Shown one piece after another: positions 21,401 to 34,739 of a stretch of DNA of 64,000 nucleotides; positions within the stretch are counted from its first letter, which is position 1, and every line of letters begins with the position of its first letter. Origin of the DNA: Blastomyces gilchristii SLH14081 (taxonomy: Eukaryota > Ascomycota > Eurotiomycetes > Onygenales > Ajellomycetaceae); assembly GCF_000003855.2 (NCBI RefSeq), contig NW_003101673.1:1881695-1945694 (forward strand), written 5' to 3'. The translations under genes and the position numbers were made by a program. The notes under the pieces are model-generated. The model was given only the letters and a program-made list of their open reading frames with translations. It searched no databases and was not told the DNA's origin.

Positions 21401-22223
21401 AATGTGGGGGAGTGATTCGCATATGTTATCAGCGAGGAGAAATACACTTGGAAATACACCTGCTGCCGTGCCTGCTAATAGATCTTATGGGGCGGATAAG
21501 GTACAGTAATTTATTTCCCCCTTCGGGTATTTTTGCGACGGCAGAGGAATGGCCAGTTAGTTAACTGCCTTTGGGTCGTATATCTATGTCGGGGTGCTGC
21601 GCCTATATGCGACCAGACCATCCCTCGCATACATATTCACACGCCCTGCCGTGCAACAGTCTCTTATCGAATCTCTTCCCTTCTCTTTAAGGTTGCTTCT
21701 TGGTACTCTTATACTTTTGACTCATATAAGGCAGCTTGTTATATATTGCTGTTCAATACTCTACCTGACATCACTGCTTGCTGTACGACTGTTGGAGTTT
21801 GAATGAGGAGGAGCTAAAGGAACGGAACGAAGAAAGGATATCGACAAGGGTTTATGTTTATTATTATTCTTGTACATTTGGAATTTATACTTCCTTTCGG
21901 AGGGTGAATTGCTGGTGTATAATACCACTTGATTGTGGAATACTCCGATTGCGATTGTGGACGCCATAGTTTTTCTCCTCAATCCTAAAGGACCAATTGC
22001 TCCATATTTTTGCCTTTCTTTAGCAATAAAGATACGTTCGCAAGGGGTAGGTCAATGCTTGGGCAAAGGCTTCATATGAGGCCTTTTTCTTTTCGCCCTC
22101 CTTTGTCTCCAATTTCACCAGCCTTCTCCTTTCTCCACAGTCGATATGCTTCGTTTATTCTCAAAAACCCAAAATCGAGGCTAACATGAGTTCAGCCAGG
22201 ATACTCAATCTCGCTCACTGGTG
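18496..22223. other. Gene desert between the inverted-repeat element and the F-box/UBA gene
   Basis: No supported gene in 3.7 kb. Visible structure: a perfect 8-bp-stem hairpin at about 20398-20420 (CCAACTAC / GTAGTTGG), GGAGTAC motifs at about 20726 and 21013, and scattered AT-rich stretches. The last few hundred bases are the promoter and leader of the next gene. Confidence 0.5.
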
Positions 22224-25200
22224 ATGATTATGGCTTTCAATCCGCGCCCGACGAATAATGTCGCCCCATTACCAGAGACGAAGCACAAGGAAAAGAAGTC
22301 TCGCTATTCAATGGGAGCGCTTCAAGTTAGATGGCCTATGCGTGCTGCTCGCTCGACGGACTGGTCTCCCATGTCAAAGAAATCGAAAGATAGCACTATG
22401 AAGCACAGGGAGAGCGAATCAGTAGATTTACATTGCAGTAAATCCACTGACTCATTTCTTATGCTTACTAGCTTAGAGCTTAAAAATGATAGCAGATTGG
22501 AGGCCAGCGCACAACCTTTATCCCATCGTTCACCCTTGAATTCAACCCTCGCTTGGATTAAGATACGGGATTCACCTCAATCCTCTGATGTACATGCATT
22601 GGAGAGCGTACATCTTCCTGAGAAGATTGCACCACGAACACCCAGCCCCGAAAAGCATACAAAGGCATTGGACTCAATGTATACTAAACCAAAATCCTCA
22701 CCTATGCCTCCAACAGGGGGTTCATACCCGATAGCAGCACACCAAAGCCAAACTTTAGATCGCAGCCTGGCACCGGTTTGCGATATTAGCCCACCACCCA
22801 TGCATCCTGGACGGAATCGGCCATTCTACAAAGTTTCCAGTATTGGCACGCTACAGAGCATATCCGCGGGAGACACCACTGAGAAGGTATCGCCGATCGT
22901 GGGTTCGGTTGTTCAGAGAAAAGCCATCCCAGCCTCCTCTGGAGATTCGAGGTCCATAGAGCCCATGACCATAGTTTCACCCTTGTCAATCGATATGCCC
23001 CAGCCTCAGCGAGCTTTTGTTCCTCCTTCCTTTGACAAGATCATTCAAGTCGAAACAGACCCGCTTTTGGACCAACCTGGGAAAAGTGGTGGTTCAGCCA
23101 CATCGTCCGAGTTCGGTAGGAGTGTCTCTGCACCGAATAGCCCAAGCTCCTCGAGATCTAGTATATACTCTGAGGAATTTCCTCAAATCCCCGTCGCACC
23201 ATCAACAGAGGGATGTTCCAGAAGCAGCAAGGGATATTCGTTAATATCTCCCGTTACTGCTGGCGTGTTCGACGACGACGATTCTGATTTGAGGCGGATT
23301 CCTACCTTTAAATACAAGTTTAGCCCTAAACAGCAAAGAAATAAACCTCTTCCTCCCGAACCAGTGATAAAAATCCCCCCGCTATCCATCCGCCGCACCT
23401 CCGGACCAGAGCCCATGGGCTCCGTTTCCCACTGCGGTCGGTTAATCCAACCGACAAGCAAACCACTCTTCCTCCCGCGAGACCCACGACCATCTGACCT
23501 CGATATTCTGGACGAGGCATTCCGTCGTTCAGGGCTTCATCATGTATCGCCTAATAAATGTGCTAAATCGAAATCGGGGCAAGCTTCTGGGTCAGACACA
23601 CTCTCCAACTCTCCGTCTCTGCACAAGGCTACCCTTGAGCTAGAAGAACAACTTTCTATTCTATCCATGCCGATGCAAAATAGAACCGGTTGGCTGAAGA
23701 TAGGGCATAATCAATGCTCCTCTTCTGAGCTTCCTGCAGATACCCCACCTAAGCCTTTGAAACGACGTTCGTCTTGGAGAAGGTCTGGTTCGTATTCAGT
23801 TGTGTCTCCGACCAAGCGATCTTCGCCCAAGAAGAGTTGGAATGGCAAAGGGAAGATCAAACTTTCACCGACCATAAGCGAGTCAGTAGAAGATGATAAC
23901 AGGCGACAATCGTGGCAGGCACAAGTAGAAGTGTCATTGCAAGTTTGTGCAAATGGTAGTAGTACAAAGAATAGCACGGCTCCCAGTAACAATGGCAGAG
24001 ACGATCTGAAGCTCGCAGAAAACATAAACCGCATGGCAATGTTCACGAAGCCACGGGCCGAGAGTGTCGAGCGTAACCTTCGCATGCGTCTGCCCCGCCT
24101 ACGAACGCAGCTCAGCGCCAAGTCGATTCGGGGCCCTGTGAACCTCAGCGCCGTGGTGGAGTCGCCAACCAACCAAACAAACCACCCGAACCTCGACGAT
24201 CACAGCAGCCCCAAACAGCACGTCATGGCGGGTCTCGATAGGCTTGATCCAGCGCAGCCAGAACCAACTCGGGAGGGTTATTCTTACAGTAACAACGATA
24301 GTGATAATCCAGTAGAAGCACCTCCACTCGTTTTCAAGCTCGATGACTGCCAGTCAGCCCCCGCCTGCGAGCATGCGGGGTCAAAAGCCATGCTCTGCGA
24401 ACCGATCCCAAACGAGGTAGCAAAGAGTGTTATATGCGAGATCATGCAGAAGATCGACAACCTTGAGGACTTGTTTAATCTCGCGGTCATCAACAAGGCC
24501 TTCTACTCCGTTTTCAAAGACCATTCATTGACCCTCATAAAAGATACCTTGTTCCGCATGTCCCCTGCTGCATGGGAATTGCGCGAGATATGCCCACCTT
24601 GGGAGGCCGAGGGTGATGAAGCTGGAGATATTGATATGCCTGTGCCGGAATACACGCCAAATCTATACATACAGCATTACACGCGCGACCTATATACCAT
24701 GGTCGCTCTGAAATCTCTCATCCTTGTTCGCTGCGAGAGCTTTCTACGACCCGATACAGCCAGAGCATTGGCAGGGTTAGACGACGCTCGTTGCGCGGAG
24801 GTTGACGAAGCGTTCTGGAGAGTGTGGACTTTCTGTAAGTTATTTGGCTGCGGAAAAAGCAGAGAAGATGATGTCACTGCACAAGTCGACTGGCTCAATG
24901 GCGGTCGACTTGCGGAGGCTGAAAACCGTGGCACCAGCATTGTCATACAATATCCGGCCGGGGTGCATAGCGTTTTATTCAACGCGCCGCCTGCCTTTAG
25001 CAAGGGCAATCATGGAGGATTGTCGGCGACGGAACTCTATGACATGATGGAAATTTGGACCTGTCTTGGCGTCCTTTTGCAGATGTTCCATGGGAAGTGT
25101 AAGGAGGCTCGAGATTTTGGAGTCTTTGATGGCTTAAAGGTGGCAGATGGTGATGTTGCGAAGGAGGAATCCCTGACAGGTAAGCAGCTAACATTCCAAT

Positions 25201-26490
25201 CATCTCGGGCAGCCTTTATGAAGTTGTGCTCACACATAACCAACAGAAAGCTGGACCCAGTATCTTCTCACGCTTGGGCCGTCCGCTATTCTTGCTCTCA
25301 CCAGCATCAACCCCGAAGCACCAATTGAGACTCTCTTCTCCAGAGCAAAGGCCAACGGGTGGACGAAATGGAAGACGCCCGAGTTGAGTTATGGCAGTGC
25401 ACCAAGATTATTCTTGAAAGAAGCAGTGTCCCAAGTCTACGAATCCAGATTATCAAACACACACACTCCCGCATCATCTAGGACGCCGAAGTCCAACTCA
25501 CCACCGCCACATTCCCCCAGCCCTATCGCCAGACACCGCGGCCACTCTCGCAACATCTCAGAATCATCCTCATGCTCTCTGTCATCGCCACCTGGCGACC
25601 CAAGCCGACGACGCCAAGCTGGATTTGCTGCGGAGCTTCGCCGAAAACGAAAGGAGTCTCAGGGTTCTGACATGTATGTCAGTCTAGAGATGACCCCTCC
25701 GGTTACAAATTTCACAGACGAGAGGCCAATCTCTCATTTCTCTACTGTGATCGAGAACCTTGACCCCAGTAATAGTAAGGGCCAACAGCACCCAGGCACT
25801 CCAGTTCCACCCACACCAGCAACCGTCCCACACCCAATCGATACAACAGTGCGAGGAATACAGCCCATTAGCTCTAGCATTCAAAATACACCCATCTCCG
25901 ATGCCTCTATTATAAGAAAACTACTACCCGACTCCATTCCCAGCTCTGCACGCCCACTGCCAACCGTCACCCTCGAATCACCGACGCCCCCACCTGGCGC
26001 GGCACTCACTTCAGCACCATCATCCCTCCCCCTTCTCCACGCTGTATCTATCCCCAAGCAACACCAACGCACATTCTCCACCCCCGAGACTATTGCTCAA
26101 GAGAAGATATCCCGCGGCCGCTACTCCTCATCGGCCCCTCAAGTCCTTGATCCAGTCGACATCGCCATGCACAAGATGGTGAAGGAGCTTGGTTTCGACG
26201 AGCACGCTGCCAAATGGGCTTTGAAGTGCACAGACACGGGCGAGTCGTTGGATGTTGCGGCGGCGATTAACTTGCTGCTGCAAGGCGGCGGACATGTGGA
26301 TCCCCTTGCCTTGTCCTCGGGCGAGACGTCGGCCACGGGCCATATGAGCAGTATTTCCGGTGCGGCTGGTGGCGCAAGCGTTGATGGGAACGACAGTGCT
26401 GGCGTGAATGGCATGTATAGGAGGAAGACTATGGCGCATAGTCGAGAGACGGAGGCAGATGTATGGAGGCCTGTGTGGAGATGGGCGTGA
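22224..26490 (+). CDS. Large F-box-like and UBA-like domain protein
   Basis: Two exons, 22224-25179 and 25247-26490. A 67-nt GT..AG intron makes one 1399-residue protein; the join reads ...LTESWTQYLLTLGPSA. I start at the ATG at 22224. Residues 1-700 are Ser/Pro-rich and probably disordered. Around residues 728-785, NEVAKSVICEIMQKIDNLED followed by LFNLAVINKAFYSVF has the pattern of an F-box or F-box-like fold. A helical region follows. Near residues 1291-1332, VKELGFDEHAAKWALKCTD and DVAAAINLLLQ look like a UBA domain, which binds ubiquitin. The combination suggests a link to ubiquitin-dependent turnover; partners and targets are unknown. I do not recognise a named orthologue. Confidence 0.78.
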
Positions 26491-27439
26491 GAGGATGATG
26501 GGGGCTTTGATAATATCCCATTCTTTATTTGCTATTCCCCGTCCCTGCTTTTGGTGGTATTTTCGTTCGTCTCAATACATATGCACGGCGAAAATCTCTG
26601 TTCTATTTTCTTGTCTACATACAACCTTCAATTCCCTTATGTTTTTATATACACCATCTGTATTGCCGGGAACTGACATTGTCTCAACTATATCCTTTCC
26701 TCATTGACTGGGTTGCTGGATCGATCCTCTCTTCATTCCCTTTCTGGAATTTAGCGAAACATCTCTTGATGCTGCTATTGCCTCCTACGCATGATTAATT
26801 TACTTTCTTTTCCTTTTCGTACATATACCCAATATGCCATTCATTTGTTATTTCTTTCTGATTATGTTGTTGGGTGTGCCTTTTTTTTTGGGAGACATCC
26901 TATCAAATATTTCCCTTACGGCGCACCGTATCATAAAGTGTCTATAGGTTTGAAAATTAATAGTCTTATTCAGTTCTAAATCCTCCCGGTCTTCTCTTAA
27001 AATCAGTGGCTCTCGTCTCTTCCAGGGGTTAGGGATAGTTAAGTAGCAGCACTCACGGAGACAGAAACGTACTAATCAGCATGCTACAGACGCCACCAAT
27101 TACCGCAGGAACGTGTCTCGATAATAGAATCGAAAATAACTTTGTTCAATTATTAAGAGCAACTTATTTCTGAAGAAAAAAAGACGCATATATCATACAT
27201 TTTCAAGAATTAGTTTGCCATTTTCGTGTGTTGAGTTGTGTGAGAAGCAACGTAGCAGATGGCTACTAATCAAATAACTTGGGGAAGATGGGAAGACAGG
27301 AAGGCAAAACTTCAAACCTAGGATTTTGTTTTCAATCTGCATTCGGTACGCTTTCCAGTGACTGTTTTTGTTTTTCGAGGCCTGAGTATTCCTCATTATC
27401 AGTCCTGATTCCACCAGCTTTCAACCGATCCGCTTCCAT
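26491..27439. other. Intergenic between converging genes
   Basis: 3' flanks of the F-box/UBA gene and the catalase gene. T-rich, with no coding signal. Confidence 0.5.
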
Positions 27440-29829
27440 TCAAAATGGGACCTTATCCGCTAACCCTGCCATCTCTCGCTCGTAATTCCGATGCTGCGAA
27501 ACCTGATACAAGAACTTGCCCAAGAAATCCCTCGCCTCGGGGAACATCTTGATCCCCTCCGTCAAGCTGTGGGGCTCGTGCAGCTTGCTGGACGTGACAA
27601 CACCGTACCATTCGACTGGATGCCCTGAAGTGGCCGATGATACCTCCAGCCCAGGCAGGTTGTTCAGAACCTGCGCGATAAGATTAACAGCCTCGCCCGT
27701 AGCACCAATAGCCTTGCAGTGTCCGAACTGCTCGGCGATCCAGTGTTGGATAGCGCCCAGCTGGCCCAGTTCCTTGATATGCGAGCCACCGGGGATGAAA
27801 GTAGCGTCGAAGAGCGTAGAGCGCTGGCCAATATAGTTGTGGTCCGGAATCACGCCCTTGCTGCTATCCTTGTCCTCATGGTCGGCAAAGATGGCTTGCC
27901 TCTTCGTGCCGATTACGACGGGCAACGCGTTCATGGCGGCAATTGCAGCTTTAACCGTGCCAAAGGCGACAGAGTCGTAGCCATCTCCGATCAATATAGC
28001 GATTTTTCGGCCTTTGATAGTGGGAGTGGCCAGTTGGCGGTCGTTGATGTATTTTTGGCTGAGGTTTATTGTCTTCTGACCTTCATTAGCTCGTGGGGCT
28101 TTTTGTGGGGTGGGCGCGCCGACTTTGACGGCAACGGCTTGGGCGAGGGGAAGGTCGATTTCAGCAAGCCGCTCGACAAGTCTGTTATAGACAATAGGGT
28201 CGTCGCAGTGGTCCAACTCAAAGCAGAAGGCATTCTGGACGTGGAGTTTTTCGTAATCCGAGAGAGAATTGTAGAATAATTGCGCTTGATTGATGTGCTC
28301 ACGGAACTTGCTACTAAGCATCCTAGCTTTGATGCTCTGTGTTACCTTTTGAGGGTAGGTGACGAAACCTCCATCCTCGGGCTTGGTGGGTGGGCAGGCC
28401 TCGAAGCGGTTCGGCCAATAGTTCACGGTTCCCTGGGTTATCCTGTGGCGCATTGCACCATCTCTGTTGTGATTCATGACAGGGCAAACTGGGCGGTTGA
28501 TAGGGAGCTCTTCCCAGTTGATACCAAGGCGGGAAATTTGAGTATCGAAATAGGAGAAGTTACGTCCCTGGAGCAGAGGATCGTCGGAGAATTCAATTCC
28601 AGGAACGATATGGCTAGTACAGAAAGCAACCTGCTCTGTCTGAGGGAAAAACTCGTCAACATTGCGGTTAAGCTCCATCTCCCCAATATATCGAACAGGC
28701 ACCAGGCTCTCCGGCCAAATCTTAGTCGCATCGAGAATATCGAAATCGAAGTCATGCTCTTTCTCTTCCGGAAGAACCTGGATTCCAAACTTCCATTTCG
28801 GGTACACCTTGTTGTCAATTGCTTCCATCAGATCTTTACGGTGGAAATCTGGGTCTTGGCCACCGAGTTTAAATGATTCGTCGGGAATGAGCGAATGAAC
28901 CCCAAGCTCTGGCATCCAGTGGAACTTAACGAAGTGCCGTTTCCCCTGTTTATTCACTAGAACAAAGGTATTGACGCCAAACCCTTGCATCATCCGAAAT
29001 GATCGCGGAATAGCCCTGTCTGACATAGCCCACATAAACATATGGGTAGCTTCAGGGTGCATATACATGAAGTCCCAGAAGTTATTATGGGCGGTTTGCC
29101 CCTGAGGAATTTCATTATGAGGTTCCGGCTTCACAGCGTGGACTAATATCAAGGTTGATATCAATACTATGTATTATGTGATGAAGAGATGATGGATTAA
29201 ATACTTACTTATATCCGGGAATTTTATAGCATCTTGAATGAAGAAAACAGGAATGTTATTCCCCACGAGGTCCCAGTTGCCTTCTTCCGTATAGAACTTA
29301 GTTGCGAAACCTCGGACATCACGGACTGTATCGTAGCTGCCTTTGCTGCCCTGGACGGTGGAAAACCGAACAAACACCGGAGTAGTCCGCGATGTGTCAG
29401 TCAACACTCCGGCAGAAGTAACATCTGCTGCGCTCTCGAGAAGCTTGAAGTGCCCGAAAGCACCTGTTCCTCGAGCGTGCACAACACGTTCTGGGATCCT
29501 TTCATGGTCAAAACGGTGGATCTAACTTGATCGTTAGCATATACTGTTCAGACAACTTAGACGAAAGCGAGACACGGTGGGTAGGCAGCTGAGACCTTCT
29601 CACGAGCAATCTGATCTTCCAAGAGGCTTGGACCTGTTTGATGTTCGGATGCAAGCCTGAGCCACTGGTCCGTATTGCTCACTTTGACGCCATGGTCAGT
29701 CGTGAACGGTGTAGACCAATGAACGTCTGCAGTATCGCGAGCGAGGTCTGCGATCTTTTGCTCGCCTGGCTGCACGCCTTCCACAAGCCCCTTCATCTTA
29801 CGAAACCCTTCTGTTGCCTTGCCAGTCAT
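27440..29829 (-). CDS. catA: Large-subunit (clade 2) catalase with C-terminal DJ-1/PfpI-like domain
   Basis: Three exons on the minus strand: 29829-29596, 29521-29209 and 29142-27440, giving 749 residues. It decomposes hydrogen peroxide to water and oxygen at a heme. Visible catalytic features: H93 in [13 protein letters not shown]166 in [11 protein letters not shown], and the heme-ligand Tyr in the [11 protein letters not shown] block. The C-terminal part from about residue 585 ([15 protein letters not shown]) is the flavodoxin/DJ-1-like domain that marks large-subunit catalases. The N-terminus ([18 protein letters not shown]) has no signal peptide, which resembles the spore-type CatA group rather than secreted CatB. 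The symbol is by resemblance only. Introns are 74 and 66 nt. Confidence 0.92.
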
Positions 29830-31143
29830 TGCGGGCGATTGATTAGATACTGTTTCTGGTACTTTTCAGGATTAGAATAGACAACTTTTTGACAGAAATA
29901 AAGAATTCCCTTCCATGATTGTCTGAAGGGAGGACGCGGAGGCATGTAATACATTCGGCCTAGGAACGACGTCATCTTCCCAGTGTTTGTATGGAGGGGC
30001 TAACCAAATGATAGTTATCTGAATGTCAGAATGACGTCGACCGGCGGAACTTCCAGGCGGAGACAGACAGCCCTCTGGCATTTAGCATTCAAGTACCACA
30101 GGACGGGCGTCAGGGAACCAGGGTAGTTTTCCTGACATGATCCCTCAATGCATCACAACTCAGATATAGATGTCCATTCACTGGTTTCTCTGTTAGCAAG
30201 GATTTTTATATACCCAAATGGCGCGCGGTTCAGCGTCTAAATCCGCCTCTATTCGTGTAATCATACAGTAGTAAGGGTAGGATGGGGGATCTGCCTGTCC
30301 CGAGTACCAATCTATATTGACTTGAACCTGTTGGTAAATTGGGTGAAAATTTCCGTGACACTGGCGGGCCTAGGCGGTGCATTCTCAATTATTCATTGGA
30401 AAAAGCTTGTATTCCTAACTTCAGCCAAGTGATGTCAATTTCAGAAGTCCTCCCTGTTTTGCAACCCCCTACCCTACCTCCAAAAAGCGTCGTCAAAGCC
30501 GCATCAGTTAGCCGGGCCAGGCCTCCGCCGCGATGGGGAGAAAGCCAATACATTAATTAGCCTACAACACTGGTAACGTATGCTATCTGTGCAACGCATG
30601 GATCCGGCGGTGAGTATCAAGGTTCTGCACTGTGTGCTTGGTGTCCCAACGTTAGCCCTTCTCCCGCTAATGAATTCTCCGGAGTCGTCCCCTATATCAG
30701 GTTTACTTTTGTCGATAACTGGGAGAATCAAAAAAAATAAAAACTTGATTCCAACCATGTTTGGCAGGCGATCATCGGATTGCGCCTCAAAAATCTCCCA
30801 TCAACAATAAGCAAGGCTTAAAAAGACTTCCAGCTATGTATGCTTCAACTGCGCCTCCACGCGCGTCCTTCACAGCGTCCAAAGTTTACCATGACTTGTT
30901 GTTTCAACTCTTGGGAAAAGGTATATTTTGTTCTTCTGTCGGCACGGATAACTAGTGGAGAGACTTGCATCGACGAACGGGCCGAAGCACAGCCGTTTGT
31001 GGAATATTGTACCATTCGGCCAGAAATCAGAATTGAATTTCCGGTTTTGATCACTGAAATGATCTGCTATGCAAATCTGCCACTGACGCCTTTTCCATCC
31101 AGGCCCTAACTAATGTGTTTGCCAATGTGGCGGCCTGCCAAAC

Positions 31144-31190
31144 CCCACCATCTGCCACCATCTGCCACCATCTGCCCCCATCTGCCACCA
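31144..31190 (+). repeat. 10-bp tandem repeat, unit TCTGCCACCA
   Basis: About 4.7 tandem copies of TCTGCCACCA, one with a single change (CCCCCA). It is in non-coding DNA and may vary in copy number between strains. Confidence 0.85.
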
Positions 31191-31831
31191 TTATTGCACG
31201 CAGTATCGAGGACGGAAGAATGGGGCTTCCATCGCATTCTCGCATCGTGTTCAAGAATATGACACAGTATTTTGCCCTAAAGCCAGGCGCGCGCGAGCTT
31301 CCGATTGCTTCAAGGAGTCGTGTTCCACGCATTGTGGATTGTGGATTCCCAGTTCCATCCCCTTTTGCATTGCCATCTATGGAATCCGTATTGGAAACAG
31401 CGGTAGGTAAGCGGCGAGGTGGCTAAGTGGGCGACTCACCGTAAATCACCACTACTAGTTACCACTACGTTACTCATGGATGCCTTCTTCGTGTCTCCCT
31501 CTCTCTCCAGCCAGCCAGCGGGAAAAGACGACTCTAGCATGATGAATAAGGGGGACTGAACGCCACGCTTGAATCACCAATGGATCAGTAACCTCACTTT
31601 CCTGTCCTTTCTTTTCATTTTCACACTTTTGTTTCTTTCTTTTTCGTTTTTCTTATTTTATTTCATCGTATTATTTTATTGGTCAACAAGAAGAAGAGAC
31701 AAAGCAAGAGATGGGGCTTCGCAACCGCTGGGAGGGACGATCTTTCACTAAGATGCTGATCTTGCAAGAGCGTCGACGCCCCATCTCACCTAAAGTTCTC
31801 ATAGGTTGGTCTAACGCTCTATTTTAACACT

Positions 31832-31849
31832 GGGGGGGGAGGGGGGGGT
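31832..31849 (+). repeat. G-rich tract G8-A-G8
   Basis: Two runs of eight G separated by one A, with T on each side. It could form a G-quadruplex. No neighbouring gene is close enough to suggest a promoter role. Confidence 0.6.
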
Positions 31850-33031
31850 GAAGGTTTTCCGCTTGCTTCCAACGAGGGGGAAGTTTATATGGGCCCTTAC
31901 TGGACCTCTGGAAGCCATCAAAAGTCCGCGCCATCATCATAGGCGCGGAACAGAAGCCAGGAACGATACCATCACTGCTTCAACGCGTGACAAGTATCGC
32001 ATAGGCATAGTAGTGGTGCTGATTTGTAGAACTAGAAGACTTGCAGGGGTGTTCTATGTGAATATCTTCGGCGGGAGGGTTCCGTGGTAGGTAGGGTAGG
32101 GTTGGAAACAAAAATCCTCTGGAATAATAATAATAAGAGGCTAAAACGACTCACACCAAAAGAATACGCTAGAACTATTCTTTTTGTTTTCTTTTTTGGG
32201 GCTTATTTTCATTCTTTTATAGTCAGCGGGACGGCAGCCTTTGGCCTAACTACGCAAGTAAGTCGACCGCGTCAACCCTTGCATGTAACACAACATATCT
32301 CCATAACGCAGCGTACTGCGTACTGCGTAGTGTGATTGATCATTTGGGCCATTGTTTTCCTCCCGGGAATCCTGGTTATGTGTTCAGTATCGGTCGGAGT
32401 CCCCCGCCACACAACCCCCAATTTCTCACACATAACTTGTTGCGCTCGGCCTCATGCATGGTCGAAGCAAATAATAATAATAATACGGAGTCCCGAAGAA
32501 ACTCTATTTCTTTTTTACTGTCAACAATGAACAAATCCCGAGTGGAAACCAAAGCTTGCCTCCAAGTATGTATGTTAACCTGGAGATGACCACTGGCGTT
32601 TCCCTTTGGCTTCCTCAACTCACTCCCCAAACCATGACCAACGACCGATATAATTTTGGCCTGGACTCGGCCTCCTCCTCCACGGAGACACACCATCCCA
32701 TCGTCGTTCAAAGAGAATAATGAAAACTGTTCTGTCACAACTACTCCGTACGCTGCGTATGGTATGAAGCCTTCAAAAAGTGGGGTTTTTACGGTGCGAT
32801 CGGCACCAGTGAACTCCCATCATTATTAGGATATTGTTACCCTTGTACTCCGTAACGCTGCTAGATCAGGACGCTGTTTGGTCAGATTCCAACTAGTTAC
32901 AAGAACCCTTTCTTTTTTTTTGTTTTTTTTTTCCTTCTCCCCTTGGAATCCAAATTCTAAGCCTTCACCGGATCGAAGCACATCCGCTCTCATTATTAGA
33001 ACTATGTGGCTTCGTCGCTACTTCAAGCTAG

Positions 33032-33074
<43 letters not shown>
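33032..33074 (+). repeat. Poly(A) tract, 43 nt
   Basis: An uninterrupted run of 43 A after CTTCAAGCTAG. It could be the tail of a retroposed sequence or a microsatellite. I see no recognisable retroposon body upstream and no clear target duplication. Confidence 0.8.
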
Positions 33075-33076
<2 letters not shown>

Positions 33077-34483
33077 CAAACATGAATGCTGCCTGGAAGG
33101 TGACGCAACTTACTAAGTTACTAAATAACTAACTAACTACCTCTGTGTGGGAGGCATCTCGGTAAGACAGACGCTTGTTGGATTCCACTGGCCCACGCGA
33201 TAGTTAAGCGTTAACTGCGTACGTCCGGCCCTGCAACGCAACGTCGATGTGATCTAGTTACCTCGAGGGGGTTAACAAGTTTATTTGATCTACGCCATAT
33301 GACTTCGTGCCTTCCTGAAAGCTATCTGTCTGGCTATCAGGAACTTGGGCCTTGAGGGCTGACAATTTAATCACCTCTTGTTATCAACCGAAGTTACATG
33401 ACAGGCAGGCGGCTTTCACCGATAGGATAGACGGATTTAACTAACGTACATGTAACTACAGTACGGAGTACAGTACATTGATCGGCGCCTTTCCTTGCGG
33501 GTTTTCGTCTACGTGACAAGTTTCCGAGACTCCTCACCTTGATGATCGGCCGATTAATCAAGGCCTTATCGAGAAACTAGATGCTAGTTACTAGTGGGGT
33601 TGTCCAGGACGCTTCTCGAATGATCCCATGTTCCAAAGCTCAAGAAGCCTAGCCATCTTCCCCCACCTTTCCAGGGAGTGGTGCCAGCTAGAGATCTAGC
33701 AGAGCCTGTTCGATGCCTCGAGCATCTGATGCGCATCGTCGTTTGCCAAATAATAGCTAAGCCTTGGATCGCATGGACGGATGCTCCTGACATATAGCAT
33801 TCCTTTTACCTCAGCTTCATCATCATTGATGCCACATTAGAACGCGCAAATTGTTTGAAACAGTTGAGTGGTCGGGGTCTCAAAAGGGGAATTTATTATC
33901 CCCTTGGAAGAAAACATGGTTATTCCACGTAATGTTTCGCGTCCGTGCGGTCGCTGATTGAGCTATTATTATAAAATGATGTGGAAAGAGACCCAAGCGC
34001 ACACATTGGTTCCCCTATTGGTTCAACACTTGAGCAAAATGACATTTATTCCTAACTGACTGTAATCCAGAAAATAGGTACTCCGTAGGTCTCTCCGCAT
34101 TATCTAACGTCCAACCAAAACCATAGTTGTGTCGGGTCGATGCGTCGTGCACATTTGGCCTCCAGTTAGCCTGGAATCCCATTTTAAGAAAAGCCTGCAG
34201 GATCCGATCGTGGCTTCGTGGCTGATAATTCCCAAGGACGCACTCGGTTTTTTTCCGTTGGATACAACTCATCATGAAAGATTTCCACATCGAAGATCGC
34301 CGTGCTTTTATCAAATCAATATGAATGAAAAATATAGGGCTTTTCCCGCATCTCACTGGGCTTACTTGGCTTTAGTCCCTGACTTTCAAAGAGCCCTACA
34401 CGCCCTCGCCCGTACACTTTCGGCGCAGCGGAAGACTACTATCGCCCAAGTGCCCGCACCGCTGTTTCTCTCTAAATAACACT

Positions 34484-34620
34484 AGGGGGCTTGTTTGTCC
34501 AGGGGTCCCAGCTCTAATTTGCCAAGCAACTGGCTAACTAGAGGCTAAAAAGCTAACTGCTTGGGCGATATTTTTAGTGATGCTACCAGTTTGGCTACTT
34601 CCGGTTGGAAACAGGGCTAT
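34484..34620. repeat. Possible small inverted-repeat (MITE-like) element
   Basis: TAGGGGGCTTGTTTGTCC near 34484 and GGTTGGAAACAGGGCTAT near 34603 are imperfect inverted copies (shared GGGCTTGTTT / AAACAGGGCT core). The interior has repeated GGCTAA/TTAGCC-like words. The match is weak and no target duplication is certain. Confidence 0.3.
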
Positions 34621-34739
34621 TAAGCAAAACCCTTACGCTGCAGATTGTTTTGGCAGCCCTAGATCATGATATTTAAAATGGGAAACGGGGGCATGTCTTA
34701 TCCTTATGTGCTTATATCTTCCAAACTTCTTTTATTTAA

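Larger units (their letters stand above)
29830..34739. other. Gene desert with low-complexity tracts
   Basis: No supported gene in 4.9 kb. It contains a 10-bp tandem repeat (31144-31190), a G-run pair (31832-31849), TAATAATAATAATA near 32472, a 43-A homopolymer (33032-33074), several TACTCCGTA/TACGGAGTA sites (32484, 32742, 32846, 33462, 34079) and a possible small inverted-repeat element (34484-34620). The last part is the promoter of the Zn2Cys6 gene. Confidence 0.5.

Noticed and set aside
27516..28898. Plus-strand frames opposite the catalase exon, up to 198 codons
   Set aside because: They mirror the catalase reading frame on the other strand and show no family features.
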